From positions 372,001 to 436,000 of the forward strand of contig JAHBBC010000027.1 in NCBI GenBank assembly GCA_019915015.1: a DNA stretch of 64,000 nucleotides. The letters are read 5' to 3'. This DNA is from Auriscalpium vulgare (lineage: Eukaryota; Basidiomycota; Agaricomycetes; Russulales; Auriscalpiaceae). Both the position numbers and the translations under genes were made by a program. The notes below the pieces were generated by a model, which searched no databases, was not told where the DNA came from, and saw only the letters and a list, made by a program, of their open reading frames with translations. The first letter of the stretch is position 1, and each line of letters begins with the position of its first letter. Below, one piece after another: positions 10,884 through 23,345 of the stretch.

Positions 10884-13109
10884 GCTGGGTGGACTACGGT
10901 GCATATGCATCCGTCAATATCACACAGCAAACATCTGACGTCTTCCGCAATAGGTCCCCCGCCCAGTAACAGCGTCTTCAAAAGAGTGAGATTCCCAATT
11001 CCAAATACTCGAAGTCTAAACCATGCTCTTCTTCTGTCCCATCATTCTTGCCGCTCGTCGTGTATATGTATTCAACCTGCAAAATTGCATCAGCACCACT
11101 GTCTTGTGCCGAGCCCGCGTACACCGCACCCATTGCCTCGCAGTCCATTCAAATGCGCCTACACATTTACTTTATGTCGGCTCTGAGCCACGGCGTTGAC
11201 GCTCATCACATGTATGCATGTCAACAGTTATTTCTAGGGAGAGATGGGACAAGCTCCGCCTATCAAAAGCCTTACAATTGGCAACAGCCCATGTGTATCT
11301 CACCGGCAGATGTAGCTTCCAGTGAAATATATGCGCTGTGCATTGCATCGCCTGGAACACGCGATACGTCGAATGGAGGCCAATGGCATTGGGCGTGTAC
11401 GCGTACGACAGAATAGCCAGTACTCGCGAATCGCAGCCTGGCTGCCCAGATAAGCCGCGCATATAGTCACTCTCCTCTCTCGCTGCGCCCGTCAAGGCGG
11501 TCCGTACGACGCAAGAGACACACTCTTTTCCGCCGTCGACCAGGGCGCGCGAGCGGCAGGCGTTGCGTCTTCATCAAGACGAACACGTTGATATCCCGAC
11601 ACGCCCGAGGTGCACGCCCGATTGGCTGTGCGAGATTTCAAGGAGGGAATGTATCAGAACGCCGAGCACGGGGATTCATCATGCGACATACCGGTATAGT
11701 CGTTCCGCTCGCTGCTGTCGAGGTCCAAGAGATCGAACCGGCCAGAAAATAAATCCTGCGTGCATTCTCTGTGCGCCTGGACAGCACCTGTGAACCAGAG
11801 CCGCGCCACCGACCACTGCTCGGGCAGCGGGTGCTCGCACGTAGGCGCACGAGACACCACCGTTAACACGCGTGAGCCTGCGCGGGACTCCCGCAGACAC
11901 CTGCGAGGACGGACGGGGGAGCAGCCGGCTCGCACAATAGCAGCGATGAAGGCCCCGGTAGGCTGCCATGGGATCCTGCATGAGCATGGTATGCGTGAAG
12001 GGCAGTCGCTGCCACGCACCCGTGCAACTATCAACTGCTGCCCCAGGCTGGTCGCCTTTGCGAAAGCAGACGGCGATGCGTCCGTCAGACAACAAGACAA
12101 ACCGGCGCGGTACATAGCCTCTGTTAGAGTGCACATTTACTGGGCTGGCATCAAGGGTAGAAGAATCAGAATCAGTACGGCTCGGAATTCAGCACAAGAC
12201 GACTAGAATCTCGAAAACGCGATGGATGTGATATATTCATTGCGAGGACTACGTCTCCAGCCACAGTCCTACCCAAGGGGGCTGGCAGAGTGCGTATCGC
12301 GGCAGCGTCCATGAGCATGGGCGCACGCGAAGCTCGTGCGGGCCCATGCTAGGAAGGAGAAAGAGTCTTGCGATGATGCGAGGAGCGGGGTACAGGTGAT
12401 GACGGCGATCGCACCTCCGGGGCGACAAAAACGGGGAATAGGGAGAGAAAAGGATCACTTAAAGAACGTACTTCTGGTGGACGACGATTTGATCGAGGAC
12501 GGGGCACTAGAACGACAATTTGAGACACCATTAGCAATCGAATAGGCAGACAGATACTGCGGGCGTACCGCAATCCATCTGCTACAAGTCCAGAGTCGTC
12601 GGCTGCGTAGATCGTCGAGTGTCCCGTGTCTCGAGCACCACACCATTGATCTGTGCATCAGCCGGTCCGCGCCATCGTGACCTCAAATGGTGTTCGCTCC
12701 TTGGACGACGGGAGAAGAACGGCTTCAATGGATGATGAGCTTGGTGTCGCGAGGATGGCCGTGGACGAGGTCTTCGCAGTCGAGGGAAAACAAGTGAATT
12801 GAACGCGACTGGCGTTCGCCACGTAGGCTCTTCGGCAAACGCCGATCTCCGCGTCTCCCCTCCCGAGGCCATCTCTATGGTCCTTCCACTCAGCTCTACG
12901 TTGCGGGTAAACGGTCAGTGCATGACTGAAACGGTTCTGTGCTCACGGTTAATCTAGTATTAGCAGATAAAGAGCAGTCTGCAACAGGAAACGACTCTTG
13001 ACACGGCACTGATCTGCCCACCGCGCGCCGACTACCTTAGCTCCGTCACAGTCGGAAGTCACCCGCTGATTGGAGGCGTGTCCCTGACCCAGCCCGCCAT
13101 GGCGCAGGC
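10884..13109. other. 2.2-kb interval without a supported gene
   Basis: ORFs of 130-160 codons occur on the minus strand (11,654-12,136) but show no domain or codon pattern that convinces me. The interval ends at the left terminus of the CACTA element. No tRNA or simple repeat was recognised. Confidence 0.4.
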
Positions 13110-13133
13110 CACTGCGGGTTGCCCCAAATCGCT
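13110..13133 (+). repeat. Left TIR of CACTA element
   Basis: 24-bp terminal inverted repeat beginning CACTG. It pairs with 20,786-20,809 with one mismatch at position 17 (A here, G on the right). It is preceded by the TSD copy GGC. TAGAT-like motifs follow within 50 bp and may act as subterminal transposase-binding repeats. Confidence 0.93.
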
Positions 13134-13469
13134 GCCAGATAGATACACAGTAGATACCAGATCTACACTACTTATCCGCTAAATCTGAGCACCATGCGTT
13201 TTACACCACATCTGTGCTCGGCATAGATCTTCCACGTGATGTGAAGACCTAATCCGCGTGTATGATATTGCATCGACGCGACTTGGCCAAAATCGCTAAG
13301 TCCGTCCTGCGCGCGCGCATATACTCACCTCTGTACCTCGTCCCCGTCCTCGTCCCTTACGTCTTCTCCTTGCGCTCTCATCTCAACGTCTTAAAGCGCG
13401 CCCTCTCATCGCCTCACAGGTTTCCCGATTCAGCTGCCTGACTTGCTGCTGTCACGAGCAACACCGACG

Positions 13470-16400
13470 ATGCCTACCGACTGGTGCAAGTGTTCTGTCT
13501 GCAGAACGGGTCCAATGGGGATGGCGGAGCAGGTTACAGACATCATCAGGAAGCACAGGCTGGCGGACGAGGTGAGAAAGCGTAGCAGACCTCAGGCACC
13601 ATCCCTCCCTCCTCCTCCCTCGCACTCAACTCCCAGCGCGGCGGCGCCCCAACGCAGAAGCCCCACTACTGATTTAGACCCACCCCTCTATGTCTATGAT
13701 CCACTTCTCGACGCTTCGTACCCTGGTTTCGACTTGCCTGACGACAACGACGACGACCCGGCGCAACCTGCGTCTCCGGCTTACTCTCTGGATGCTGAAC
13801 TCGACGACAACAGAGACTACGATCCCATACGACTTCAAGATGACGACTTTGACCCCGATGTCATGGAGGTTGATGCCGATGAGCGTCGACCTCCGGAAGA
13901 AGTCATTGAGGACGATCCCTTTGCTGCTCGTCTATTTGCTACCCGGGCAGAAGTCTTCGAGGCCGCCAACTCTCGTGCTGTTGAGACTCTGGACGACTCT
14001 GACGACGACGACAACCCAACGCCTGCGTTCCTCGATGATGATCCAGCAGTTCGCAGCGCATACATTCGCATATATGTCGCCGGCGCGTTCCAAGGCGCTA
14101 CACGCCCAATCGTGCATTCCATGCTTGAATCTTCCTACGCGCTCCTGAGCTCCGTGTCTCGGCGGTCTGGGCTGGAGATCCGCGGGCTCGAGAGGTTTGC
14201 GAGGACGCAGCGGACGTTGGAGAGACGCCTGGGCGTCAACACGGACGACATCATCCAGACATTCTACATTTGCGACACCTGCTGGCGCATGCACACTCAC
14301 GAGCAAGTCAGCAAGATGGACTCATCCGCGTGCACAAATGACGACTGCGAAGGCAAGGTCTACACCATCAAGCGCATGCAGGACGGCTCCGAGAAGCGAA
14401 CACCCATCAAGATCGTGTCGTACGTCTCACCGGTCACTGCGGTCAAGTTGATGCTTGCGCGGCGTGGTAAATACGATCAGCTTCAGCACTGGCGACGGGC
14501 AGGCGACGAACCTGGGCCAGGTCCCCCTTCCATGGATCGCGGCGAGTCTCTCCAGCTCAACCCCGACCGACCCATGACCGATATCTACGATGGCTGGGGC
14601 TGGCGTTCGATCCAGGCAGGCTTGGTCCGTCAGAAAGGAGGTGAATGGGGCCTGCCGGAGGACGTCGACATTCACAACATCAATCAGAGCTTCACCAAGC
14701 TCGAAGCCGGGCTTGTTTTTCAGAAGAACACTGATTGGTGCGTCATATCACATCACAACGCACAGCGCTAACCTATTGAATGTTCCTGACCTAGGTTCCA
14801 ATCCATCAAAGGCACATACTCAACGGGCGCCATGTATCTGTCCTGTCTCAACAACCCCCGAAGTGTTCGCTACCTACGCGAGGAAACACCCCTCATCTAC
14901 GTTCTACCGGGCGCACATGAACCGACCACCGAGCAACTCAACGAGGTCTGCAAGCCATTTGTAGGAGACTTCTTGGAACTCGGAAGAGGTGAGTTCCTCC
15001 ACCGGCTAGCGCTAATCAATTTGATTCATTTGTCTCAGGGCTGGACTTCCGTGTGCGCGACCGACCTGGGAAGACAGTCGTTCACGGCATGGTCGACCAT
15101 GAAGTGTCAGATCTTCCGGCCATCCGGAAGGTTCAGGGCCTCGCGTCATGCACGTCAAAGTTCTTCATGTGCCCTGAAGATACCACGGAGTCGTTTGCCC
15201 TCGTTGACCCATCCGCATTTGATCCTTCGAGCACGTCCCCTCCTTACAATCTTTGTGTCGCGTACGCTAACCTGTTTGCTAGAGTACACGCCTCGCTCCG
15301 ACTTGCGCTATCGCAAGTACGCATATGCCCATGCGACCGCCGACGCTGAGCATCAAGAAGCAATCTTCGATCGGCGAGGGGTACGCTGGTCTGTCCTCAA
15401 CTTGTGGCCCGGTTGGATGGCCGCTGGCTCTGCGCCGAAGGACTACATGCATGGAATGTTTCTAGGTGCGCTGTCAAGCCATCGCCTTTGTCTCCCAGAT
15501 CCTGACCTGAAGTCCTGGAGGTGCATGCAAGCACGTCACGCGCACAATTTTATATGCCAGCGGCATGTTCAACGGCGTAGATGCGCGCTCCGCGCGGCAA
15601 CCCCTCAAGATCGTCAATGACACCTTCGACTCAATCTGGTGGCCACCAAACATCGGCCGAGTGCCTAACAATGTGAGTGCACTACCAAATATTTCCTTGG
15701 GAGCCCGCTGAATAATTTCTCGCTACAGCTTGTGAGCGCCGGCTCTGGCAAGGCCGACGAATGGCGCTCCCTTATGAGCGTGCTCTTCATCCCCGTCTTT
15801 GCAGCCTGGAACGTTGACGGAGCAATCCCAGACGCAGATGCCCCACAGTCCGCCAGCAATACGAACGCAGCAAAGTCTCAAAAGGCGACTAATAATCGCT
15901 TACGTGCACGTCGTGTCGAATTTCTCGAGGCAAGAGTCGAGAACCCGACAGAAGAAGAATACGAACAAGCACGCTCGAAGAAGACGAGCCGCAACTACCG
16001 AGAGCACTACGACGCCCTTCTCAAGTTCACCGTGGCCGTCCGCATCCTGTCAGCTGAGTCGATCTCCGTTGCCGATGTTGAACGCGGGACGCAGCTCCTC
16101 TGCGAGGCCTTTCAGCAGTGGGCGGCGATGGGCTGCTCACTCACGCCCTACTGTCACCTTATGACCCACATCAAGTCACAGTATCTTCGACTGGGGCCCA
16201 TCGCGTACACGACTGCGGCGTGGGCTTACGAGCGCAACAACGGCGACCTCAAGCACGTCCACCATAATGGACACACGGGTGGGGAGTTAGAGGCGACCAT
16301 GATGCGTGCTTGGTGGAAGCGCGTGCGCATTGTTGATCTCGTGAGTTGCCAGTGCTGTCCTATGATTGCGTGGTCCTAACCTCCACTTATCAGATCAATA

Positions 16401-17450
16401 ACCTTGAATCTCTACCGCGCCCGTGGACTGTAGAAGACGCCGAGTCCATCGAGTTGCTTCATCGATGCATGAAGGGCGATATGAAGGCGACCCGAGGGAC
16501 ACTGGAGACATATATGGACCGCTATAATGCGGCTGCAAATGCCACTCGTATGTCTCCTCCCTGCGCTTTAACTGTCTGATGACCGTGACTTACCATTATC
16601 TCGAGCTCGGATTGAGCTCCCACGTCAGTCGCAAGAAGTCCAGCTGCGCACCTTCGGCGTCTCAGAGGGTCAGCAGCTGTACGGGCTCACACTCCGGTTC
16701 CTGCGCGATCTTTGGGCGCCGCACATGGACCTTGTCGCGGATGTCTCCATGGCTGCCAATGCAACGCGTTATTCCGGCCAGGCGCGAACCTTCTCTAATG
16801 TTATTGTTGGCAGGCGGCGCTTCGGCGTATCAACCCGTTCTCGAGGCGTGGCTGCGTGCTACGGTTATATTGATGTCCGCATACCCGTTCGAATCGACTA
16901 TCTCATCACAACATCCCAGAAAGCTCCCGATGGCACCACATACAGCACTGATATTGCTTTCGTGCGGCGCTTTGCCCGCCGTGCGGATAATATGATGCGT
17001 GATATTGATTGGGCATTCTGGTAAGTGATATCAGTCAGTGCTTCTGTCGTTGCTAACCGCGTGCTCCAGGGCTACGTATCTTGGCACAGAGATCTGGCAC
17101 GCGGAGGAGCTGGGTCAACTCGAACCCGTTGCGATGGAGCGACTGTCCGGCCAGTTCATACGCTGCTCGCTCAACATACGCCGTGCGTACTGGACAACTA
17201 CCGCGCACGATCACGTTGAGCTTCCTTCTCTACCCGCCCGTGCAATGCTGACGCGCTGTCTACAGGAGGGACAGGAACCTGATGTCTTGGATGAATGTGA
17301 GTCACCTAATTCTTTTGGGATAACCTCGCTAACAAACTGCCAAGAACTTCTCTCTTTTACGTGTATGATGTAGGTTACAAAGCGTTCAGTATCATTCTGC
17401 GCGCGGGGCCGATGTGCCTGCCGTCGTTGCTATCCGAGTCACCCGTCTGA
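13470..17450 (+). CDS. CACTA/Plavaka-type transposase (Tnp2-like), ten exons
   Basis: Exons: 13470-14737, 14795-14988, 15039-15230, 15283-15465, 15521-15672, 15729-16340, 16394-16547, 16606-17020, 17070-17296 and 17374-17450, giving about 1157 residues. All introns are GT-AG except the third, best read as GC-AG at 15231-15282. The N-terminus has a Cys cluster (WCKCSVC), then a long acidic Pro-rich linker. A second Cys/His cluster, CDTCWRMHTH...CTNDDC, follows near residues 268-290. The Tnp2-like core contains HEVSDLPAIRKVQG, a GVRWS motif and YMHGMFLGA. A conserved C-terminal region (TYLGTEIWHAEELG) completes it. The protein would cut and paste the surrounding element in the nucleus. ATG 13470 was chosen because the upstream in-frame sequence lacks an ATG. 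No premature stop was found. The exact acidic catalytic triad could not be assigned by eye. Confidence 0.87.
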
Positions 17451-20370
17451 AGCGTACAAGTCTTCTTCCTCATCCTCGGTCAAGCCCGTCGCAGGTGCGC
17501 CCCAGGTCTCCTCACCAGCGTCACCCGGATAATACTGACCATCCGCATTGTACCCATATCCATCTTCACCCTGGTCTGCGCGCTCGTGGTCTGCGCGCTC
17601 CTCGGGCGCCGATGTCATCGCGTAATTGAAGCCGTCCTCGGACATCAAAGTTTCAGAGCTGTCTCCGGGCATCGCGTCTTCAGCTCCTTCAGGCGTCGCA
17701 TCTTCAGCTCCTTCGGGCGTTGCATCTTCAGCGGCTGCGTTGCCATACCCCTGCGGAACTGGAGCCGCCATGTCAAGCAAGCTCCAGTTTACGCTGTCCT
17801 GAACCTCATCGAGCCATCCGACATCGACAGCCCAACCTGGAATCTTCACTGTACCCTTTGCGAGCACGGGGATGGGCCGCTCGACCATCTCCCCTCGTTT
17901 CCTACGGTGTGTACTTTTTCGACCCTCCTTGACCTCGTGCCTGATGCGAATGCTGGCTAGGTCCGATAATTCGTCGATTTTACCCTGCACCTGGCGAACG
18001 GAGTCAGGATATAGTAAGTCATGTATCAATTAGCTTGCTTACGAGTGCTGAGCGGTGTGCTGGCGCGTGTGAGATCCATGGCTTGACAAGGCCCGGGCCA
18101 TCATTTTCCTCGTCTGTGTTTGGATCGACAGCGTCGTCGAACCCGTCCGAACTTGCGTCGGTCGACTGGTAGCCCGGCATGAACAGGAAATCCCATTCCT
18201 CGTGCTCAAGACCCGCGTCCGTGCGGTGAACGCTGCGGTCAACCGATTTCTGGCAAGGTATAAGGTGCGTGCCAAATGGGATAAGCGACAACTCACTCCA
18301 GCCTTGCGCGCCTTACGTCGGAACGTCGAAAGCTTCGTCTTCTTCAGGCCGGCGTCCATTCCCTGCCTCTTCCACTCACTTTTCGCCGATTTGAACAGGT
18401 CCTTCAGTCGGTTCAAGATCACCTCTCGACCCTTCTCTTCAAGCAACTCAGGCCGCAGGTAGGGATTAAACACGACGTTCCCCTGTATGATCATGGTGAC
18501 AGCCCACTCGTGCCACCCCGCATTTGCCTTCCATGACTGGCCAAAGTCTGGGCGCAGGAACACGCTATCTGCCTGGGGATTCTCTTCGTCAACCGCGAAG
18601 AACCCGTCTTCCATGGCCGGCTGAATATTCTGCATAGAAGATATGCCCATGATACGACAAAACGCCTTTCTCATGGCCGTCTAGCGGCTGCAGGGTCAAT
18701 ATTGCTGTCGCAGATGTCAATATATTATTACGTACGTTCCATCTATTATCGCGTGCGGGCTTGGTTGCTTGGGCAGCCGCCGTCTTGTCCGCCTGTGACA
18801 ACCCTTCGGCTCCCTTGATGGCTAGGTCGAGTGCCATCAAAGCCTCACTCGTTGCCGCCGCTAACTCCTTCACTTCCCCTAGCTCCGCTTTCAGTTCGCC
18901 ATAGGACTTCCTCAAGGCAATATTATCCTGCTCCAGCACCGCAACTCTCTGCTCCTCCGCCTTCAGCTTCTTCGTGAGTTCTGCTGTCTCATTCTTGAGC
19001 GCGCAGATATCTCCCTGCGCCTGGTTCACCTTGATCGAGAACGCTTTAGGAATTCCGTCTGACTTCATTGCAGGCTCGGCTGGTGGACGCATAGATGCGC
19101 CAGGACCGGATGAGAGCACCTTTGGCCTATTCGGTATGCTCCATTCACTGCCTCCGGCATCAGGCGCCTGTGACTGTGCTCGACTGCGCTGACCTGATCC
19201 CGTTGCAGAGCCGACGGTGCTGTTGACAGGCGGCACGAAGCCTCGGCCAACCGACGCAGTGCTCGGAGTGGTGCCTCGAGACTGACCGGTCGCGCGATTG
19301 GCTGACAGAACTGCAGGATGAACGGGCGCGCCGACGGCGCCGTTGCCGGGCGTCACAGAGCGTCGACCAGCCGACGCCGTGCTCGGAGTTGTTCCCCGGA
19401 ACTGAGCGGCTGCCATGCGATTGGCCGACGCGACCGCAGGATGAACGGGGGGCCGCTGGGAAGGGATAACCAGAGTTTTGGGCACAGAGGTACGCATTGA
19501 TGGTTCGTTGCTGCGGACCTGACGCTGATCCAAATACTGTAGTATTGGATCTACAACGGGTACAACGGGTGCGTGCCCTTCTGGTGCCTCATACTCTCCA
19601 AAGCTAAATTGGCTGGGCTCTGACGACCCCCGCAGCTGCGGCGCCGCGTATCCAAGCGTCTCGGAAGGTGGCGTGATCGGAGGATAGGGAGGAAGGGAAG
19701 GGAGGACTGGCTGGAACGCAGGGACCGGAGTGTCGGCTCCACCTTCGCGCGCAGGGTTCGCCCATGCAGAAGTCGTGGGCATACGGAACGGGTGCAGGGC
19801 TGGCGCAGGTACGCCTGCAGCTTTTTTTGTCTTCTTTGCCTTCTCAGGGTTGGGTGATCTTTCATCGTTGACCTTCCGCTTGCTAGGTACAGTGCGTGCC
19901 GCCTTGTTGTCGGCAGTTGTCCCTTCACCTGGATATGAGTCGTAAGTCTTTGCGATGACCTGATAGCTTCGTCCACACTCACCTTCGTCGGCCACATTAT
20001 TCCCAGGTTTCCTAGCACCGACACCCCGTCCACCGCCGCGTCCATCACCTCCACCGCCGCGTGCCGTACCGCGCGGCAGACCGCGTGCGCGGCCGCGTCC
20101 CCCACCACGCGCTGCCCCACGACCACGGCCCTTACTGTCTTCTTTACTTGGCTCCCCGCCCTTAGGAGCATCTACAGCACCTAACGCGGCGGATGGAGTG
20201 GCTGGCTGACTGTTCTGTTCTGCCTCGCGGCGCGAGTGGCTTCTCGTGACGCGCTGGCTTCCATCTCTAGATCCACGCGTTTTCGTGCCTCCTTTGTTGC
20301 CCTGATTGCCTGCTTGAGTACCTCGGGCCCTATCCGACAGTGAGTTTAGGTTTTTCCACGGTGGAGACAT
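17439..20370 (-). CDS. Companion ORF of CACTA element (RGG-rich, coiled-coil protein)
   Basis: Minus-strand exons 20370-18736, 18680-18297, 18249-18043 and 17990-17439 join in phase 0 throughout, giving about 925 residues. A further possible 54-bp in-frame intron near 19,929-19,982 has perfect splice signals. The N-terminal 150 residues are strongly Arg/Gly-rich with RGG-type repeats, as in nucleic-acid-binding proteins. A basic KRK-containing stretch and a long Ser/Pro-rich disordered segment with two related blocks (each containing RGTTPSTAS) follow. Next is a Leu/Glu/Lys coiled coil around residues 450-520, then a folded C-terminal part with Trp-rich motifs and a very acidic tail with ATPEGAED repeats. 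Its last 12 bases overlap the transposase 3' end. It probably corresponds functionally to the second (TNPA-like) protein of plant CACTA elements, but this is inference from position and composition. Confidence 0.72.
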
Positions 20371-20785
20371 TTACTGACGACGGATCGTTTGATTCGCCTG
20401 CAGTCGACATTGCAGGGCCGCTCTCGACGTTGGTGACGGGCCCGCCGGACTGTTGTTCGACACGGTGGACGATCCTCATGCCCCGGAGACTGTGGAACGC
20501 GCGGCGCGGCGCTGTGGCCGCTGAGGAAGTGCGGAAGGCAGGCTGCATTCACTGGAGAACTGGGGGCGTATGGTACATATGATCACGTGACATTAATCAA
20601 ATCAATTTCCTGCCCGGGTGGCTGCCTTGGGTCCTGAATCTACGAAATGCGCAGATATGGCGCAAATTTGGGACAGAAATGGCGGCGATCCCAGTTCGCC
20701 GCTACTTCTGCGCGCCGCGGCGATTCCGCGTGTAAATGGCGTAGATGCGGGATAGATCCCACATCCCCGCCACCTCTACTCGAGG

Positions 20786-20809
20786 AGCGATTCGGGGCAA
20801 CCCGCAGTG
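20786..20809 (-). repeat. Right TIR of CACTA element
   Basis: Inverted partner of 13,110-13,133 ending CAGTG, followed directly by TSD copy GGC. The 150 bp inside it contain several ATGGCG and TAGAT-like words that could be subterminal repeats. Confidence 0.93.
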
Positions 20810-20812
20810 GGC

Positions 20813-21490
20813 ACGCTTAGCTGACAAGAGCACGGTACGCGCATGTCTGCAGGCTCCTCTTATAACTATGTGCCACACGAAATGCCGCCGGCAAGATCGC
20901 GCAGATGCGTATCGGCGAAATCTCGTTACATGCTACTGAGTGCATTGTGCACTCCCTGCAATTAATATTTTGCTTGGGGGCGACGGACGTGCATGCGCCT
21001 CACCATGATGAGTGTTACGGCGCGCAATCCCGCTGCGCACAATCGTTGCTTTCCGAGCAACACACTCGGTGGGCCTCTGCCCGAGCCTCTCGGAGATCCT
21101 TGGTGCGTGGCCGGCGAGCACGTCGGTCTTCACTTCACGATCGTCTTACTGAGATTACCAATATAAGACAGCAGGCATTTAGAGTGTCTACTACGAGCCC
21201 ACATGAGCACCACCCTCTGTCTATTTTGATATTCGAATCCTGCCCCTCCCAGAATTTCGGAGGCATTATAAATCGATATCTGAGCTGCTGGAAAGAGAGG
21301 CTACAACGCACCTGCTGCCCAGAATCCCGGACCCAACACGACCGAGCCATTGAAACAACCGCGCCCGTCTTCCTCTTGAAGTCGTGAAGCTTTGAACCCA
21401 GTGGGGAGCCCTAACAGAGCTAGGGCTTACAAGACGTCGATTCTCGTCGCAGCGATGGTGGTACCGAACCAACAAAGGCCGCGCAATCCG
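20813..21490. other. CACTA flank, no gene seen
   Basis: Apart from scattered short ORFs I see no gene, RNA or recognisable repeat here. The end of the segment leads into another dispersed promoter copy. Confidence 0.35.
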
Positions 21491-21499
21491 GCGACTGCC

Positions 21500-21745
21500 G
21501 GGGAGCCGGCAGGCCGACAAAGCCAGTGACTCGGACACGAACGCGTCAACGCGTCGCACCTCCGTGTTTGGCTTCGTCGAGACACGCATTGCATATATAT
21601 AGCACGTCCCTGCTCAGAACGCGCTCTTCTCATCCTGCTCTCTACTCCATCATATCCGGACGCCCGCATCGACGCTGCTCTACATCCCTCGACTCCTCGC
21701 CATGGTCTTTTGGAGTTCTGCCTACGACGTCCTACCCACACACAG
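21500..21745 (+). repeat. Dispersed promoter/start-exon repeat, copy 3
   Basis: Plus-strand copy of the family best preserved near 23,370. It includes an 'aacgcgtc...gcacc' block, a TATATATA box at about 21,590-21,600 and a degraded first exon around the 'ccatggtcttttgg' phrase at 21,700. The Pro/His peptide frame is not maintained. Confidence 0.5.
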
Positions 21746-22559
21746 CCAGCTTTGAGCTTCCGTGCGTATCACCCATCGCTGTGATGTTATACTCGGATCT
21801 GAGGCAGATATCCATGAAGGACTGCTGTGTCTAGGATGCCCGCGTGTCCCCGACAAGAGTCGGGGTTTAGCCCGGTATGCGACAAGTGCTGCGAGGTAGG
21901 TGCATATCCTCACACCTGACGACGTAGCCACTAACAATATACCTCAATGATACTTCGTGGTAGATTCCACACAGAAGTGCGTCGACATCTTCTCCGTCCC
22001 AGCTCATAGGGCCGGTCGGGCACACAGTAGGCTCAGCATGTCCTTATCCATGCGGAACTGGCACTCATTTAGTGCGTCATAGTACAAGAACACAACATAC
22101 CTGCCACGTACCAGGCAGGTATTCTCGAGTCATCAGCATGTATTCAGATTTCTGTTGTACCGAGTCTTGTAGCTATGAATGCCGGTCATTGTCGAGCACA
22201 TTACGATGCAATGAAAGACGACGAGTTCGTGCGCTCATATGGTACAAAACAACGCATATATGTCACTACATAACGAGTGCCTAGCTGTGGACAGCTAGCC
22301 AGGTCCCGCGCATGCGTCTCCGGGACACAAATGCTGCCTTCGCTACGTGCGTTGAGAATCAAAACGGCCAAACCATGCGCCGGCACGGCGCGCGCATACA
22401 CCCTGCGCAGGATATAGCAGGCGCTATGGAGTATTGGCCCCGCAGAGACGCATCGACCGCGATGTGACAGATGGCTGAAATCCAGGACGCTCGCGCCTGA
22501 CGACATGCGACCGTGGAGGCTTAGAGTATCCTGAGAGCCGGGCAGGTAGGGCGCGCGCG

Positions 22560-22790
22560 CTGCGCGGGTTTTGGTTTGTCGAGCGAGAGATTTGCCTCCG
22601 AAGGTGAGTAGGGTCGGCGCTAGCATGCGAGCGAAGGGAGAGGGTCTGCAAGGCCCTCGAGGTTAGTATGTAATGGTAAAGAGTTGGGAGTATGCACCGT
22701 GCGCACCACGTAGCCCAGGACCACCGACCGTCTCGTCCTCCAGCATTTCTCCAAGCACTAGTCTCAATCTCCATCTAGACAGAACAGTGG
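22560..22790 (-). repeat. Dispersed fragment similar to 61,640-61,930
   Basis: Shares with 61,700-61,930 a run of landmarks in the same order: a 'gtctgcaag' word, 'tcgaggttagtatg', 'gtatgcaccgtgcgcaccacgtagcc', and a 'cgtctcgtcctccagcat'-type block. It is probably the exon-intron remnant of a multicopy gene on the minus strand. No product was identified. Confidence 0.45.
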
Positions 22791-22949
22791 TATCGCTGTT
22801 CCGCGCCATAAGCGGGGAGAAGGACTGATCAGAGTCCTGAGCGAAGTTGAAACGGGGCGCGCAGGGCGAGCTAGGCGGGAAGACGACCGACAAAGACTGG
22901 GCCATAAAATGGAATCCAAGGGGACGCACAAGGCTCCAGTGTTGCATGA

Positions 22950-23345
22950 GCTGGGCTCTGGGAATGTGGTCAGCGCGCACATACAGACTAAGGGAACATA
23001 TAACGCACCAAGAGACCGGAGTAAGAAATGTCGGTCAAGGCGGCCATGTAAAACCGGCTGCACCTCTGCCAGGCTCGACTGTTATTCTACCAGCAGAAGA
23101 AGCAGCGCGTAATTCTTCCAGTGCATCTAGCGCAAGAACGGCTCAGACGAGTCCCGCACAGCGCACATACCGCTCGGGGCACGACTGCTGGCTGGCAGAG
23201 GTGGCCTGCATTTGCCAGTGGGGGCGCGCACTTGGAGCTAGGCAAAGTTTGCGGACCGCCGTCGACGTCAACGCTGAGATCGACGCAGACCTGGACGAGG
23301 AAATGCTTGCGGACCAGACATCGCAGTAGAGGAAGAGCAGGTAGC
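22950..23345 (-). repeat. Cys-rich multicopy gene remnant, copy 1
   Basis: Reverse complement of 50,870-51,270. On the minus strand the best frame gives a Cys-rich peptide containing VVPRAVCALCG and then spaced CARC and CFFC pairs, suggesting a small zinc-binding fold. It is interrupted by stops. It lies head-to-head with the start exon at 23,521, so the two may share a bidirectional promoter. The pairing is preserved, though split by the MULE insertion, at 40.8 and 50.9 kb. Confidence 0.5.

Larger units (their letters stand above)
13110..20809. mobile_element. CACTA-type (Tnp2/Plavaka-like) DNA transposon, complete
   Basis: The left end at 13,110-13,133 starts CACTGCGGGTTGCCCC. The right end at 20,786-20,809 is its inverted copy, with 23 of 24 positions identical. 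GGC directly flanks both ends (13,107-13,109 and 20,810-20,812), a 3-bp TSD typical of CACTA/EnSpm elements. The 7,700-bp interior holds two convergent genes whose 3' ends overlap: a spliced transposase on the plus strand and a large companion ORF on the minus strand. Both have open, spliceable frames, so the element may be autonomous or only recently inactive. Confidence 0.93.

Noticed and set aside
11654..12136. Possible minus-strand gene with two overlapping ORFs of 150-160 codons
   Set aside because: Two frames look equally plausible, neither has a recognisable motif, and no splice signals connect them to neighbours. Not supported as a gene.
13690..14306. Long alternative-frame and antisense ORFs over the first CACTA transposase exon
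   Set aside because: They are shadows of the acidic Asp-rich region of exon 1. Their composition (Thr/Ser/Arg-rich) follows directly from the sense codons.
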